A stretch of DNA of 6,417 nt from positions 1 to 6,417 of the forward strand of contig JAHJCS010000228.1 of assembly GCA_018812465.1 (NCBI GenBank). The letters run 5' to 3'. Source of the DNA: Nanobdellota archaeon (GTDB lineage Archaea > Nanobdellota > Nanobdellia > Woesearchaeales > UBA12501). Both the position numbers and the translations under genes were made by a program. Positions within the stretch are counted from its first letter, which is position 1. Every line of letters starts with the position of its first letter. Of the stretch, positions 5,609 through 6,417 are shown piece after piece. The notes beneath the pieces are model-generated. The model searched no databases and was not told where the DNA came from. It worked only from the letters and a program-made list of their open reading frames with translations.

Positions 5609-6417
5609 CTATTTCCCAGCCACTATCTCCAGCACATCCCCTGCTTTCAGAGGATGTTCTTTACCTACTGTTTTCTTAGTCTTGGCATCTATTGCCCTTA
5701 TGAATCTCTTGCCAAGGTCAGTGTGGACTGCATAAGCAAAATCAAGCGCAGTGGATCCTGGAGGCAATAAGAAACAGTCAGGCATGATGTTTCCGAACTG
5801 ATCAGCCAGCTTGTTCACTCCTCCTGGAAAGATATGGATATAACCAAGCACATCAAATACTGCCTTATCAAGAACCTGCTGTATGCCTGTTGAGCCAAAC
5901 TTATCCAGGATGTTCTTCTGTATGAAATCAAGAGCTTTTTTCTGGTTGTCATTAAGGCTCGCATTGCCTTTATCTGTTATCTTGAAACTTCCTTCACCTG
6001 GTATATAATCTATAAGTCCATGCTTTGCTGCCTCTTTCAATGCTAGCTCTGACTCTCCTGAGCATGGTATTATTGTTAGGCTGGAGAACTTCTCCTGCAG
6101 TGCCTTGAGCTTCTCCTGTGCTCCTGGAACATCAACCTTATTTGCTGCTATAACCATAGGCTTTGTCCTCTTCCTGAACTCTACAGCTATGGCCATCACA
6201 TCTTTTTCTGTCCATAATATTATCTTCTCTTTGTCAAGCTTCAGCTTCTCAAAGACCTCTTTTACCATATCCTCTGTGACTTTGAATGCTGACATTAGCT
6301 CTGCCATTGCCTTTACTGCATCCTGTTTTGTCTGCTGGATTGTCCTGGCAAACTTCTCCCAATGCTTGTTGAGTATTCCATAATACCACATATCAATCTC
6401 AACTTCCAGGAATTTGA
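5609..6417 (-). CDS. YchF-type GTPase with TGS domain (partial, C-terminal part)
   Basis: The - strand frame runs from the right edge (first whole codon at 6415-6413) to TAG at 5611-5609 and gives 268 residues of the C-terminal part. It resembles archaeal YchF/Obg-family GTPases, which associate with ribosomes and are conserved in archaea. Seen here are an N-terminal FLEVEIDMWYYGIL segment typical of the archaeal branch, a helical insertion, the guanine-specificity motif NKVD (in VIAANKVDVPG), a later IIPCSGESE segment in the G5 position, and a C-terminal TGS domain of about 80 residues containing LPPGSTALDFAYAVHTDLG and ending LKAGDVLEIVAGK. The P-loop, switch regions and start codon lie outside the window. 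The ATG at 6391 is an internal methionine, since the frame stays open and conserved upstream of it. Archaeal YchF is roughly 390-400 residues, so about two thirds is present. It is a housekeeping gene unrelated to the peptide cassette. Confidence 0.92.
   Translation of the reverse strand, partial: KFLEVEIDMWYYGILNKHWEKFARTIQQTKQDAVKAMAELMSAFKVTEDMVKEVFEKLKLDKEKIILWTEKDVMAIAVEFRKRTKPMVIAANKVDVPGAQEKLKALQEKFSSLTIIPCSGESELALKEAAKHGLIDYIPGEGSFKITDKGNASLNDNQKKALDFIQKNILDKFGSTGIQQVLDKAVFDVLGYIHIFPGGVNKLADQFGNIMPDCFLLPPGSTALDFAYAVHTDLGKRFIRAIDAKTKKTVGKEHPLKAGDVLEIVAGK

Noticed and set aside
6105..6383. Open + strand frame of 92 codons with hydrophobic, membrane-like product
   Set aside because: It is antisense to the conserved YchF GTPase gene. 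The Ser/Phe-rich product is what the antisense of Glu/Lys-rich coding yields.
1..6417. CRISPR arrays, insertion sequences, tRNA or rRNA genes, long direct repeats
   Set aside because: Reading both strands I saw no regularly spaced repeats, transposase motifs, cloverleaf-forming segments or rRNA-like stretches. Nearly all bases are accounted for by protein genes.

Overview
The window looks like chromosomal DNA from an archaeon, most likely a DPANN-type lineage such as Woesearchaeota. The evidence is an archaeal-style YchF GTPase with a C-terminal TGS domain, strong Shine-Dalgarno sites of the GGAGGTG type, AT-rich TATA-like boxes in the promoter position, and heavy use of AGA/AGG for arginine. 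The lineage is an inference from family resemblance, not a measured result. Genes are closely packed and all but the last lie on the + strand.

Layout. Bases 1-122 hold the last 39 codons of an unidentified gene. A short gap with a good ribosome site leads to a complete metallo-beta-lactamase-fold hydrolase (160-1071), followed by a T-run. Next comes a tight cassette: a 132-residue unknown protein (1126-1524), a radical SAM/SPASM maturase overlapping it by 14 bases (1511-2587), and a 51-residue peptide gene starting 11 bases after the maturase stop (2599-2754). The peptide ends in a Cys-Ala-Val-Cys-Gly-Met-Cys-Gly tail. A 372-residue unknown helical protein (2799-3917) follows behind a palindromic TATA-like site. 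After a recognisable archaeal promoter comes a 541-residue two-domain protein (3971-5596): an endonuclease IV/sugar-isomerase-type TIM barrel fused to a P-loop kinase. Its end converges, 12 bases apart, on the YchF-type GTPase, which is encoded on the - strand and runs off the right edge.

The main point of interest is the 1126-2754 cassette. A SPASM maturase with a full set of auxiliary-cluster cysteines, a tiny cysteine-tailed peptide immediately downstream with the best ribosome site in the window, and a small unknown companion upstream are the hallmarks of a ribosomally made, post-translationally modified peptide (RiPP) system. I infer that the maturase modifies the three-cysteine tail of the peptide, perhaps by thioether formation, and that the 132- and 372-residue proteins are candidate partners. 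No protease or exporter for the peptide is visible in the window. The isomerase-kinase fusion is a second, independent point of interest. The hydrolase and YchF look like ordinary neighbours.
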